From positions 1-64,000 of the forward strand of contig JARVKB010000018.1 of the NCBI GenBank assembly GCA_029775925.1: DNA of 64,000 nucleotides. The letters are read 5' to 3'. The stretch is from Nitrososphaeria archaeon. Its GTDB lineage: Archaea > Thermoproteota > Nitrososphaeria > Nitrososphaerales > JACAEJ01. The position numbers and the translations under genes were made by a program. Shown piece after piece: positions 25,569 through 34,533 of the stretch; the stretch's first letter is position 1; every line of letters starts with the position of its first letter. The notes under the pieces were generated by a model. The model was not told the DNA's origin, made no database searches, and saw nothing but the letters and a program-made list of their open reading frames with translations.

Positions 25569-26081
25569 TTAAAACTTTGGATAAGTAACTCCTTTTTGGT
25601 CTAGATAAACTCCTTTATATCTAACAGAATTTGATGTTAATTTTGCCAATATAATATGAAAGAATCTGTCTCTTGCATATAACTTAATTGGAAAAGATCC
25701 ACCCATAATTTGTAGAGTCAGTTGTCCCTTAAAGCCCGTATCCACTATTGTAGGAGGTAAGCTTAAACCTAGTCTTGCATAAGAGCTCCTAAGGTTTACA
25801 AACCCTATGAGACCTTTTAATTCTATATATTCTAGAGTACAGACGAGAATTCTCTCATCAGGATTTATAATAAAATATTCCCCATTTTCTTTTTCAAAGA
25901 AATTTTCATATTCATTTTTGTAATGGGGATCGAAGATTAAATTAGTCTTTTTTAGCCTGGCTATCTCATTCCCAAATCTTAAATCTATACCATTTTCACG
26001 AATTGTATCCTCATTAAAAGGATTTATTATCAACTTTTTTTCTTTTATATATTCATAAATCTCCGATTTGCTAAGTATCAT
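25569..26081 (-). CDS. dcd: dCTP deaminase / dUTPase-family nucleotide hydrolase
   Basis: 170 residues. LRSSYARLGLSLPPTIVDTGFKGQLTLQI carries the conserved S-R/S-S and the catalytic region of Dcd/DUT trimers; the N-terminal NPFNEDTIRENGIDLRFG is the Dcd-type start. It provides dUMP precursor for thymidylate or removes dUTP. Whether it is mono- or bifunctional cannot be told by eye. It lies 30 bp upstream of top6A on the same strand. Confidence 0.88.
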   Translation of the reverse strand: MILSKSEIYEYIKEKKLIINPFNEDTIRENGIDLRFGNEIARLKKTNLIFDPHYKNEYENFFEKENGEYFIINPDERILVCTLEYIELKGLIGFVNLRSSYARLGLSLPPTIVDTGFKGQLTLQIMGGSFPIKLYARDRFFHIILAKLTSNSVRYKGVYLDQKGVTYPKF

Positions 26082-26551
26082 CCTTCTAAGAAGGAAGATT
26101 AGATTAAAAAATTTTATGTTAGGTTGTTAAAACCTAAAATTTTAGTAACCATGATTTGTACCAACTTTACTTTTCAATTTTGAACGATTCTGATCTTTCG
26201 ATTCGATATAAATCTATCATATTAAAAAAGCATATGTGCTTATAATCTTCCAATTATCGAATTTAAGACATCGTCTGAATTAGCGAAATAAGATTTAGCT
26301 TTATGCTTAGAAGATAAAAGGAAGGATTAAATCAGTTAAAGCATCAAGTAATTTGGTGTTGATGGATCAGAAGGGGTGCCATTGATGCTCCTTACTGTTT
26401 TTGATAAACTCTCTACCCTCACATCTTCTAAGCTATATTTTTGATTATAAAAAACTTCTTAATGTAAGATGCATACAATTTAAATAAATTTAGGCAAAAG
26501 ACCTACAAGTTTAATTGTCTGAATTTTAAAAACTCCCATTAGTGAATAGGG
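26082..26551. other. Gene-free AT-rich stretch
   Basis: Between the divergent dcd and aIF1A genes. I see no reading frame of convincing length, no tRNA and no repeat. The dcd promoter should lie at its left end. Confidence 0.4.
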
Positions 26552-26701
26552 TTGGAGCGAGAAGTTTCATTCAAAGTAAAGTTCAAGCCAAAATTATCGT
26601 GGGTCGATAAAGTTTACTTAGGAAACATGCTCGTCGAACTATTAGGAACTGTATCAAAGGCAACTTCTGCCTTTGATTTTGAGGTCGAATCTTCAGAATA
26701 A
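26552..26701 (+). CDS. Possible small protein (49 aa)
   Basis: A TTG-initiated frame of 49 codons reads LEREVSFKVKFKPKLSWVDK through LVELLGTVSKATSAFDFEVE to TAA. It has an amphipathic alternating pattern (beta-like then helical) unlike random AT-rich sequence. No stop interrupts it; an in-frame TGA lies three codons upstream of the TTG. No family is recognised. It could be a small gene in front of aIF1A or a remnant. Confidence 0.35.
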   Translation: MEREVSFKVKFKPKLSWVDKVYLGNMLVELLGTVSKATSAFDFEVESSE

Positions 26702-26773
26702 TTTATTTAGAAAAAACGGTAAGAATATATTATTGTTTGTGAGATTATTCATTAGTTAGGTTAAATTCTTAAA

Positions 26774-27094
26774 GTGATGAAGATGGGTAAAAGAAAAGTT
26801 TTAAGCGAAGAAGAGCTTAAGGATCTGGTTCTACCAGATAAAGGCGAAATGTTAGGAAGAGTAGTGAAGCTTTTAGGTAGCGATCACATTATGGTAAAGT
26901 GTACAGATGGAAAGTCGAGATTAGGAAGAATAAGAGGGAAGCTAAAGCGAAGAATATGGGTGAGAGAGAATGATGTTGTTTTAGTTGCACCATGGGAATT
27001 TAAGAGTGATGAAAGATGCGATGTGCTTTGGAGATATACTATAGCACAAGTGGATTGGTTAAAGGCTAATAACTATTTACCAAAGGAATTATAA
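26774..27094 (+). CDS. eif1a: Translation initiation factor 1A (aIF1A)
   Basis: 106 residues. The OB-fold sequence GEMLGRVVKLLGSDHIMVKCTDGKSRLGRIRGKLKRRIWVRENDVVLV is unmistakable, followed by the helical YTIAQVDWLKANNYLP tail. It binds the small-subunit A site during initiation. Start drawn at GTG; ATGs at codons 2 and 4 are alternatives. It is followed, after a half-MFS gene, by RIO1 and a KH protein, partners in small-subunit maturation. Confidence 0.94.
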   Translation: MMKMGKRKVLSEEELKDLVLPDKGEMLGRVVKLLGSDHIMVKCTDGKSRLGRIRGKLKRRIWVRENDVVLVAPWEFKSDERCDVLWRYTIAQVDWLKANNYLPKEL

Positions 27095-27207
27095 AATAAA
27101 GTACAAAACATCTTATTTTTGAATAAATAAAAAGAAATAAGTTAATGATGCAAAATTGATTAAATAATAAAAAATTTAATAAACCCTCATCGAAATGGAT
27201 CCGTAAA

Positions 27208-27789
27208 GTGGAGATATTGGCCTATAAAAGGCACCTTTACTTTGTTTATCTATCTATCTTTCCTTTAATGGTATGCTCTGGAATTGTATATTCCATCCTT
27301 GCACTTTATATCAAAGAGCTCGGTGCATCAACTTCACAAATTGGATTGATATTTACACTCGGCTCGTTGTCAGGAGTAATCGCTGCTCCTGTCTTTGGAA
27401 GACTGTCCGATAAGATAGGTAGGAAACCCATTTTAGTGGCTTCCATGGCTATCTTTTTTGTTGTGTTTTTACTTTATTCCTCAGCTGGGACTTTTCTTGA
27501 AATCTTTCCTATTCAAGCCTTAGAGGGTATTGGGTGGTCTGCTTTAGGTGCTACCACATCAGCTTTAATAGCTGACATCGCGCCACCAAACATACGTGGG
27601 ACAGCCATGGGTATGTATAATATGACTTGGTATTTAGGTTGGGTGATCGGCCCAGCTTTGGGAGGATGGTTGGCCGAGGTCTTAGGTTTTAAAAACACTT
27701 TTATTATATGCTCAATTCTGATCGTGTTTGGATTTTTAATGGCTTTTAAGTTCATAAAGGAGCCAGTTTTAAACGAATCTAATCGTTGA
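27208..27789 (+). CDS. MFS transporter, N-terminal half only
   Basis: 193 residues from a GTG with six transmembrane helices. MFS motif A is seen as GRLSDKIGRKPILV in the loop after TM2, and the TM4-TM5 region as DIAPPNIRGTAMGMYNMTWYLGWVIGPALGGWLAE. A normal MFS protein has 12 helices and about 400 residues. This one ends cleanly after TM6 (KFIKEPVLNESNR, stop) and nothing downstream codes for TM7-12. It is either a truncated remnant or a half-size transporter. Confidence 0.75.
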   Translation: MEILAYKRHLYFVYLSIFPLMVCSGIVYSILALYIKELGASTSQIGLIFTLGSLSGVIAAPVFGRLSDKIGRKPILVASMAIFFVVFLLYSSAGTFLEIFPIQALEGIGWSALGATTSALIADIAPPNIRGTAMGMYNMTWYLGWVIGPALGGWLAEVLGFKNTFIICSILIVFGFLMAFKFIKEPVLNESNR

Positions 27790-27842
27790 TAATTTATGGA
27801 GGAATATCAAAGTTTATTCGATAAAAATAGATAATAATCATC

Positions 27843-28637
27843 ATGTCTGAAAAGGATGATCTTTACGGTAAAGAAAAGGAGCATCTTGAGCGTAAGCTAC
27901 GCATGATAGATGAGAGGGATAGGATGCTCATAAAGGATCGTTCATCTGATTTATCAGTTGTGGAGGAAGTTTTTGATAAGTCTACTTTATTAACTCTTCA
28001 CTACCTAATGAACTCTGGAGTTTTAAGGAGTTTAAATGGTGTTGTAAGTTCAGGAAAAGAAGCAAGGGTTTACTGGGGGGAAAGGGTTGATGGTTCTTCG
28101 GTCGCAGTTAAAATATACCTTACAGTAACCGCAGAATTTAAGAGAAGATGGCCATACATAATCGGAGACCCTCGTTTCGAGAATATAAAACGTAGTTCAA
28201 GCAATTTAATCATAATTTGGGCACAAAAGGAATATAGAAATCTTCTAACAGCCTATGAATCGAGAATACCTGTTCCAAAGCCATTAGCTGTGAGAAGGAA
28301 CATATTGGTAATGGATTTTATAGGTCATTATGGCAAACCTGCTCCTCTTCTTAATGAAGTTGAAGTGAAGCAAAGCGATTATAAAAAGATAATATTTTTG
28401 ATAGATAAGTTATATAATAGTGCTAATTTGGTTCATGCAGATTTGTCTGAATATAACATATTTAAGCATGAGAAGCGTTTAATTCTTTTTGACTTTGGAT
28501 CAGCAGTAGATATAAGACATCCTCTCTCAAAAGAGTTTCTTATAAGGGACATTAATAATATAAACCGTTTTTTCATCAAACGTGGGTTAAGTGTTGAGCC
28601 TGTAGAAGATTTACTAAAAAAGGTGATAAAAAGTTGA
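27843..28637 (+). CDS. rio1: RIO1-type serine/threonine protein kinase
   Basis: 264 residues. The RIO fold is shown by GVVSSGKEARVYWGE (nucleotide loop), VAVKIY (ATP lysine), PKPLAVRRNILVMDFIG (hinge), then the catalytic LVHADLSEYNIF and metal-binding LFDFGSAVDIRHP. The STGKEA-type loop points to RIO1 rather than RIO2, and no N-terminal winged helix is seen. It acts in late 30S maturation. Its 3' end overlaps the KH-protein gene by 4 bp. Confidence 0.93.
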   Translation: MSEKDDLYGKEKEHLERKLRMIDERDRMLIKDRSSDLSVVEEVFDKSTLLTLHYLMNSGVLRSLNGVVSSGKEARVYWGERVDGSSVAVKIYLTVTAEFKRRWPYIIGDPRFENIKRSSSNLIIIWAQKEYRNLLTAYESRIPVPKPLAVRRNILVMDFIGHYGKPAPLLNEVEVKQSDYKKIIFLIDKLYNSANLVHADLSEYNIFKHEKRLILFDFGSAVDIRHPLSKEFLIRDINNINRFFIKRGLSVEPVEDLLKKVIKS

Positions 28638-29197
28638 GCTTTCAAAAGAGTTTAAGATTATCTTTAGATCGCCTAGGTGTTTTAGTTGGAAAAGATGGAT
28701 CTGTAAAGAATGAGATAGAGAAAAGATGCAATGTATCATTATTAATAGATAGTAAGACAGGGGAAGTCATAATAAATACAAAAGGAGACATTACTCGATC
28801 ACAACCCTTCAAAGCCATGGACATAATAACAGCAATAGGAAAAGGATTTTCTCCACAAAGAGCCTTTAAGCTTCTAGATGAAGAGATAGTTTTACACATA
28901 ATTGATTTAAGAGATTATGCAGGAAAATCACAGAACTCTCTTGAACGTATAAAAGGAAGGATAATAGGTTTGAAAGGTAAGTCAAGAAGGCTAATAGAAG
29001 AGTTAACAGGCGCTTACATTTCGGTCTTTGGACATACAGTCAGTATTATAGGAAGAATGGAAGATGCTAAATTGGCTTTGGACGCTATAGATATGCTTGC
29101 ATCAGGAAGTGCTCATAAGACTGTTTATAATATGCTTCAAAGAGCTAGGACAAAAGCAAAAATGGATCGTTTTAAACTATGGGAAAGTAATGAATAA
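28634..29197 (+). CDS. KH-domain RNA-processing protein (Dim2/Pno1-like)
   Basis: 187 residues from a TTG overlapping the rio1 stop. Two KH domains: the first around VLVGKDGSVKNEIEKRCNVSLLID, the second with GRIIGLKGKSRRLIEELTGAYISVFGHTVSIIG, a GxxG loop. The layout is that of archaeal Pno1/Dim2, which binds pre-16S rRNA with RIO1 and, in archaea, may also touch aIF2-alpha. The operon rio1-KH is widely conserved. Confidence 0.92.
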   Translation: MSFQKSLRLSLDRLGVLVGKDGSVKNEIEKRCNVSLLIDSKTGEVIINTKGDITRSQPFKAMDIITAIGKGFSPQRAFKLLDEEIVLHIIDLRDYAGKSQNSLERIKGRIIGLKGKSRRLIEELTGAYISVFGHTVSIIGRMEDAKLALDAIDMLASGSAHKTVYNMLQRARTKAKMDRFKLWESNE

Positions 29198-29236
29198 AAA
29201 TTTTTCAAATAAATTTTAGAAATTATTAATTAAGGA

Positions 29237-29830
29237 TTATTTTTCTTTATACATTTTAATGCTAAGCATAACGATCCAGGAGGACGCTAATACTGTGTTG
29301 ATTATCTCAGGGATGGCAACGCCTGAAGAATGAGTAATCGCCCAAATAATCCAAAAAATAAGACTAATGATCCCAAACAATAAAGTAAATGCACCTAGAA
29401 GTCTAGTTGACATATTCAGAGTAAAATGAACACCAAAAATAATTAAGGATATGATAAGTAATGTGAAAAATGCTACAGAAAAATAAAAGTGAACTAGACC
29501 GAAACTCTCTGAGAAAAATCCAACACCTATCAAAGATAGGGAAGATAGGAATAGTGTGATGGATCCAACAAACCTAATAGAATTTTTTCTATTGAGTATG
29601 GCTAAACTAATGGAGAAAAAAGAAGCAAATATTCCAGACATAATTAATCCAGCGTTAAAGATTAGAGCTACGCTCGATACTCCCAAATCGCTAAGGGCAT
29701 TATTTGTCCAGCTGAACCATGGTGAAAGAGCAATCGAAATACTTATGGATAGAAGCGCCAATACAGGGGTTAAAATTCCAAACCATGCTGCAACCTTTGG
29801 ATCTATTATCTTTCTCCATCCCTTTACCAT
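29237..29830 (-). CDS. DUF998-like membrane protein
   Basis: 197 residues with about six transmembrane helices and short loops. Helix 1 starts AAWFGILTPVLALLSISISI, followed by PWFSWTNNALSDLGVS, the W-x-x-N-x-L-S-D-L-G motif diagnostic of the DUF998 family. The function of the family is unknown. It is convergent with the KH gene and head to head with top6B. Confidence 0.8.
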   Translation of the reverse strand: MVKGWRKIIDPKVAAWFGILTPVLALLSISISIALSPWFSWTNNALSDLGVSSVALIFNAGLIMSGIFASFFSISLAILNRKNSIRFVGSITLFLSSLSLIGVGFFSESFGLVHFYFSVAFFTLLIISLIIFGVHFTLNMSTRLLGAFTLLFGIISLIFWIIWAITHSSGVAIPEIINTVLASSWIVMLSIKMYKEK

Positions 29831-30062
29831 CGATTATACCCAAATAAACTTCCAGATAACTAATCTTATAAATTTATAATAGTTCGTTTTTTTCATATTT
29901 TATATTATTTTCGAGAAAAACAGAAACGAATATTAACAATTATTTAAAAAAGAAAGACGATAATAAGATGAGCAATCTTAATAACTCTCAAATTCTTTTA
30001 ATCGGACATTTAACAAAATTGAGAAAAGATCATAAATAAGGGCTTTAAGGAGGGGTTTTAAT

Positions 30063-31604
30063 TTGATCGATGTTTTTGCTGAGATATCACCTTCAGAGTT
30101 TTTCTACAGGAATAGAGATTTAGCTGGTTTCAGCAATCCATCTCGTGCATTATATTCAGCCATTAGAGAATTCATTGAAAATAGTTTAGATGCATGTGAA
30201 CTTCATGGCATATTACCAGAAATCTTCGTAAGATTGACACCGATGGACTTTGATATAAATAGTCAAGATCCTAAAGCATATATTTTAAAAGTCCGAGATA
30301 ACGGTCCTGGCATAGACCCTAAATATGTTCCAAAGGCTTTTGGGCAAGTCTTCTTTGGTTCTAAGTTTCAACTAAGACAATCAAGAGGTATGTTTGGTAT
30401 GGGTGGAACTATGGCTATACTTTATGGTCAGATTACCACCAATAAGCCTGTGCGGATAACTACATCTGTTGATGGAATTCAAGCCTTCACCTTCGATTTA
30501 CTTATCGATGTTCAAGGGAACGCGCCTATAATTTTAAAGAAGGATTCCCATCCTACTGAAGGCTTTACTGGAATAACGCTGACTTTAAACTTAGAGGGTG
30601 ATTACTCGAGGGCATCTCAAAAGATTTTAGACTATTTTAAGCAATTAGCCATGGTAACACCTTATGCTAATTTTACTTTCATAGACCCTTATGGAAGATT
30701 GTTCATTTATAAGAGAGTTACAAAGATCATGCCCGTTCCACCTAAAGAGACATTATTACACCCTTATGGTACTGATGTAGAGGCTATTAGAAGACTGATA
30801 AAACAATCAAAAGATGACAGCATGGTTAAGTTCATGTCAAATAATTTCCACAGAGTTGGTAAGAATATAGCAAGCAAGTTCCTTAATTATGCTGGCTTTG
30901 ACCAAGAAAAGGACCCAAAGACCTTATCTAATGATGAAATTACAAAGTTAGTAAAGGCACTCCATACATTCGATGGTTTCTTACAACCAGATGCTAGTTG
31001 TCTTTCTCCACTTGGGGAAGAAATTTTGATGACTGGCATCAAAAAAGAATTGGAACCAGAATTTATAACTGCAACAACTCGTCCTCCATCTGCTTACTCA
31101 GGCTTTCCGTTCATCGTAGAAGTTGGTCTAGCTTATGGAGGAAAAATTCTACAAAGAGGATTGAAACTTTTTAGGTTTGCGAATAGGATACCTTTACTTT
31201 ATGATGAAGCTAATGATGTTGCGAGCAAAGTTTTGAATGAAGAGATAGAATGGAAGCGATATAAAATACCAGAAGACGCTCCTTTGGCAATAATAACTCA
31301 TGTCTGCTCTACTAAGATACCATATAAAACTGTTGGAAAAGAGTACTTGGCAGATAGGCCTGAGCTTGAGAAGGAGTTAAGAAATGCAATAAGAGAAGTG
31401 CTTAGAAAGTTGAGCCTTTATCTATCAAGAAAAGTATCTATCGAGATGGACAAGCGAAGATTCAATATATATGGTAAATATCTACCATTGATAGCTAAAT
31501 TCTCCAAAGAATTGTCAGGGATGAAGAAATTACCCAATTATAAGAAATTATTAGAAATAAAAAGGTTTCAAAAAGACATTGAAGAGTACATCGATGTTAA
31601 ATAA
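30063..31604 (+). CDS. top6B: DNA topoisomerase VI subunit B
   Basis: 513 residues from a TTG, with AAGGAGGGG just upstream. GHKL ATPase motifs: EFIENSLDACE (N40 and D43 region), DNGPGID, and QSRGMFGMGGTMAILYGQ in place of the commoner RGQQGIG-type lid sequence. A helix-two-turn-helix insert (about 250-310) and transducer domain (about 315-470, ending in IREVLRKLSLYLSRK) follow. It binds and hydrolyses ATP to drive strand passage with subunit A, which is encoded separately. Confidence 0.95.
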   Translation: MIDVFAEISPSEFFYRNRDLAGFSNPSRALYSAIREFIENSLDACELHGILPEIFVRLTPMDFDINSQDPKAYILKVRDNGPGIDPKYVPKAFGQVFFGSKFQLRQSRGMFGMGGTMAILYGQITTNKPVRITTSVDGIQAFTFDLLIDVQGNAPIILKKDSHPTEGFTGITLTLNLEGDYSRASQKILDYFKQLAMVTPYANFTFIDPYGRLFIYKRVTKIMPVPPKETLLHPYGTDVEAIRRLIKQSKDDSMVKFMSNNFHRVGKNIASKFLNYAGFDQEKDPKTLSNDEITKLVKALHTFDGFLQPDASCLSPLGEEILMTGIKKELEPEFITATTRPPSAYSGFPFIVEVGLAYGGKILQRGLKLFRFANRIPLLYDEANDVASKVLNEEIEWKRYKIPEDAPLAIITHVCSTKIPYKTVGKEYLADRPELEKELRNAIREVLRKLSLYLSRKVSIEMDKRRFNIYGKYLPLIAKFSKELSGMKKLPNYKKLLEIKRFQKDIEEYIDVK

Positions 31605-31617
31605 TCGAATTTATTTC

Positions 31618-31905
31618 ATCCTTCAATTTTCATTATCTCTTTGAAGAAGGCTAGCCTATGACAGAATGGACAAAAAATCAAGTTTTATAAATTCCATTAT
31701 TTGAATGTTTAACTCTAAACCTGTGCCCTTGGCTACATTCATATAAATCGACCGAATTTTTACCAAATATTCTGTTTTCTTTGTACGCTGTGCAGAATAT
31801 TATATTGTTTTCAGCTATATTGCATGAATCTTTGTTTTGACAAGATTTACAAATTGCGCTTTTATTTATTAATTCTTCCATCTTCTCTAATCTTCTGTTT
31901 CTCAT
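31618..31905 (-). pseudogene. Small zinc-ribbon protein, apparently frameshifted
   Basis: The first frame (31905 to 31678, 75 residues) contains AICKSCQNKDSC, C38 and YECSQGHRFRV, then stops. In the next frame, starting right at the break, a further ~19 codons read LIFCPFCHRLAFFKE to a TGA at about 31618. CxxGH followed by CPxC is one complete zinc ribbon, so the two pieces look like one gene of about 95 codons. Adding one A to the run at the break (AAAA before CTTG) restores the frame. It could be a real mutation, a sequencing error, or -1 slippage at the A run. Function unknown. Confidence 0.6.
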
Positions 31906-32014
31906 TTATTTGATGACCGTTTTCTTTAGGTTAAACTCACTTAATAGGATTATGAAATTGTGCAATATAAAATTACTATATAAATAGACTTTACCACTAT
32001 AAAATAAATTATCT

Positions 32015-32362
32015 TTAGAATTTAAATATCATCAAGAAGGGCGTTGAACCTATTCTTTTAACTGCATGTTTTGAAGCTAATTCAGCCTTTATCGTTTCTA
32101 TTACTATCTTTTCTCCAACCAAATTCGCTATAGAACATGATTTTATTAAGAATAGCGCTTCATCTAAATCAACAAGCTCTCCTTCAAAATAATTTGGCGA
32201 TATATGCATCTTTATCTTCTTATCCTTTATAACCTTTCCTACAAGCTCTTTATCACATATATTAACTAGTTTCATCCCCTGCCAATCTATTATTCTTGCT
32301 ACATAACATCTTTCTTTCTTCAAAAAGATCACTTTGATTTTGTTGGCGACCTTGCACCACAA
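32015..32362 (-). CDS. DUF424 family protein
   Basis: 115 residues. VNICDKELVGKVIKD, then HISPNYFEGELVDLDEALFLIKSCSIANLVGEKIV matches the archaeal DUF424 pattern (CDxELLGK, YF.GE, aN.vGe). Function unknown; the family commonly sits beside aIF2-beta. Its start overlaps the 3' end of the aIF2-beta gene by 34 bp, though a later in-frame start is possible since the family core begins near residue 10. Confidence 0.85.
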   Translation of the reverse strand: MWCKVANKIKVIFLKKERCYVARIIDWQGMKLVNICDKELVGKVIKDKKIKMHISPNYFEGELVDLDEALFLIKSCSIANLVGEKIVIETIKAELASKHAVKRIGSTPFLMIFKF

Positions 32363-32745
32363 GCTTCACAGACTAAGAATTGTAATCTCTTTACTTTTTC
32401 AAAATGTGTATCAGGACTTCCGCACACAGGGCAAATTACAAAGTCTTTAACATATCTATTGATCAGAACTGAGAAGGATTGAGACTCTTTCCTTCCTATG
32501 AAGATGGCTCTCTCTTTATCCAAAGATACAGCCGTCGCTAACTCCTTAGCTAAAAACATCAATAAATGATTAGGGTCTCTTCTTAAAATGCGGGAGAAAT
32601 CCATAAAGTTCCTGAAAATTGTCTTATTACCTACCCAAAAGATATCAGGTGCTGGTAATTCAAGCCTAACAGCTTTGCCTGTTGGTCCAATTATATTTTG
32701 GCTACTTTTCAACCTCTTTAACATATCTTCGTATGATAAAGTCAC
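32329..32745 (-). CDS. eif2b: Translation initiation factor 2 subunit beta (aIF2-beta)
   Basis: 138 residues from a GTG. The core has LELPAPDIFWVGNKTIFRNFMDFSRILRRDPNHLLMFLAKELATA, followed by a C-terminal C4 zinc ribbon (CPVCGSPDTHF...CEACGARSP). It is part of the heterotrimer bringing initiator Met-tRNA to the ribosome. It is followed by DUF424, a conserved pairing. Confidence 0.94.
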   Translation of the reverse strand: MTLSYEDMLKRLKSSQNIIGPTGKAVRLELPAPDIFWVGNKTIFRNFMDFSRILRRDPNHLLMFLAKELATAVSLDKERAIFIGRKESQSFSVLINRYVKDFVICPVCGSPDTHFEKVKRLQFLVCEACGARSPTKSK

Positions 32746-32916
32746 TCTGACCCTACTCCTTAATTTAGTCCAATTAAGAAGTATATGAGCTTTACATTTG
32801 CATACATGGCTTTCTGTCTGAAGTATAAAATTATGCTGTTATCCATTAAAGAGAATTGACATTAAAGTGAATCATCGTTGTCCTTTTTTTATATATAAAA
32901 AAGCTAATTAATAGCC

Positions 32917-33147
32917 ATGATCACTATGGGAAGAATCAGTGTAATGATAGGATTATGGCTCGTCGGTTACGTAATTGGCTTCTTAGGCTTCATAATCTTC
33001 ACTGCTCTTGCTCAAGCTTTAATGAATCTTATTCCCTTCTTGGCTAGCATGGATAGCTACCTTTTAAGTGCTACTCTATCTGGCTTCGTAGGCTCTATAG
33101 TAACAATGATAGCTGTAATCGTTTGGAGCTATTCTTCAAAAAATTAA
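32917..33147 (+). CDS. Small membrane protein, two helices
   Basis: 76 residues. Helix 1 at about 8-30 (MIGLWLVGYVIGFLGFIIFTAL) and helix 2 at about 50-72 (LSGFVGSIVTMIAVIVWSY). No family is recognised. It is a single gene, with a TATA-like ttatatataaaa just upstream. Confidence 0.5.
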   Translation: MITMGRISVMIGLWLVGYVIGFLGFIIFTALAQALMNLIPFLASMDSYLLSATLSGFVGSIVTMIAVIVWSYSSKN

Positions 33148-33224
33148 AAACACGCCTATAGTACTCATGCTAGAGGAAAACAAACCTAAATTTATTGCCA
33201 AAACAAAGTAGCTCTCAAGCTATA

Positions 33225-33668
33225 TTAATTTTTTCTCATGCTCTCTGAATTCCAAGGGAATTCGATCATATTAGAAACTTCTTCGATATAATAATCTGGC
33301 TTTACATTCCCTTTAGTGTAAAATAATGATAAAATTTTAATTCTTTTTTCTAATGGTATTATAGATTTAATGTATTGTATAATATTCTCGTCTATTACAT
33401 CATCGACCAATAAAATCCTCTTTTCTAAAAGATTTTTATTTAGGAAACTTAAAATAATTTTCTTACTTCGCTTTAAATCTAAGCTAATAATCTCTTTACA
33501 ATCTGTGTAATCACAAAGTAATCTTGACACTACCCAGCCTCCTTTCGATATCCCAATAATTACATCAGGCTTATATCCTGATTCTTTAACTTTCTTTACT
33601 AAAATCTTTGTGAGATTCTGCAATTTATTCCAATCGATAAACTCATAATTAAATTTTCTCTCATCCAT
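33225..33668 (-). CDS. Phosphoribosyltransferase-like protein
   Basis: 147 residues. The PRPP-binding loop is ILLVDDVIDE, close to the type I PRTase consensus (VDDVxxTG) but with DE replacing the TG. Upstream is DVIIGISKGGWVVSRLLCDY, the typical first beta-alpha unit. The family includes archaeal hypoxanthine/xanthine PRTases. The altered PRPP loop leaves catalytic activity uncertain. It is head to head with mtnP, so a purine-salvage link is plausible. Confidence 0.8.
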   Translation of the reverse strand: MDERKFNYEFIDWNKLQNLTKILVKKVKESGYKPDVIIGISKGGWVVSRLLCDYTDCKEIISLDLKRSKKIILSFLNKNLLEKRILLVDDVIDENIIQYIKSIIPLEKRIKILSLFYTKGNVKPDYYIEEVSNMIEFPWNSESMRKN

Positions 33669-33738
33669 TTGATTGTAACAATTAAATCTTGTGATTAAAA
33701 GTTTTATTATGCTTTTTATTTTAAGACTATGAGAAGAA

Positions 33739-34533
33739 TTGAAGGAAGGGAAAGTAGAAATAGGAATAATAGGAGGTACTGGTGTTTATGATCCTGGTTT
33801 ATTGGAAGATTCAAGAGAGATAAAGGTTTACACACCTTATGGAAAGCCATCTGACTTAATAACAATAGGATTCTTTAAGGGAAGGAAGATAGCATTTATA
33901 CCAAGGCATGCAAAAGGTCATCAAATACCTCCTCATAAAATAAACTTTAGAGCAAATATTTGGTCTTTAAAGCAACTTGGAGTAACAAGGATAATCGCTC
34001 CAGCTGCTGTTGGAAGCTTAAAAGAGGAGCTAAAGCCTGGAGATATAATTATACCCGATCAATTCATAGATAGAACAGCAGGCAGGGCAAGCTCTTTCTA
34101 TGATGGTGGCCAAGTATGCCATATATCTATGGCTGACCCTTTTTGTCCAGAGCTGACGGAGATTGCTTTTAATACTGGAAAAGATCTGGGTTTATCCATT
34201 CATAAAGGTGGAACTTGTATAGTAATTCAGGGACCAAGATTCTCAACGAAAGCTGAATCAAAATTATATAGAAGCTGGGGAGCAGATATAATTAACATGA
34301 CTATAGTGCCTGAATGTGTTTTAGCAAGAGAAGCTGAAATTTGCTACGTTCCAATAGCAACGATAACTGATTACGATGTATGGAAGGAAAGGTTAGTTAG
34401 TGTTGATGAAATCATGAAAACATTGAAAGGAAACGTTGACAAAACTAGGAAGCTCTTAGAAGCGATGATACCTAGAATTCCTGAGGAGAGAAGCTGTATC
34501 TGCAAAAATGCATTGAAAGATGCTCTTATATGA
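33739..34533 (+). CDS. mtnP: S-methyl-5'-thioadenosine phosphorylase
   Basis: 264 residues from a TTG. GIIGGTGVYDP at the N-terminus, IPRHAKGHQIPPHKINFRAN (phosphate and base site), then IQGPRFSTKAESKLYRSWGADIINMTIVPE near the C-terminus are the MTAP signature. It splits methylthioadenosine from polyamine and related pathways to adenine and methylthioribose-1-phosphate. It fits with AhcY and MetE-like genes nearby in recovering methionine and adenine. Confidence 0.93.
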   Translation: MKEGKVEIGIIGGTGVYDPGLLEDSREIKVYTPYGKPSDLITIGFFKGRKIAFIPRHAKGHQIPPHKINFRANIWSLKQLGVTRIIAPAAVGSLKEELKPGDIIIPDQFIDRTAGRASSFYDGGQVCHISMADPFCPELTEIAFNTGKDLGLSIHKGGTCIVIQGPRFSTKAESKLYRSWGADIINMTIVPECVLAREAEICYVPIATITDYDVWKERLVSVDEIMKTLKGNVDKTRKLLEAMIPRIPEERSCICKNALKDALI

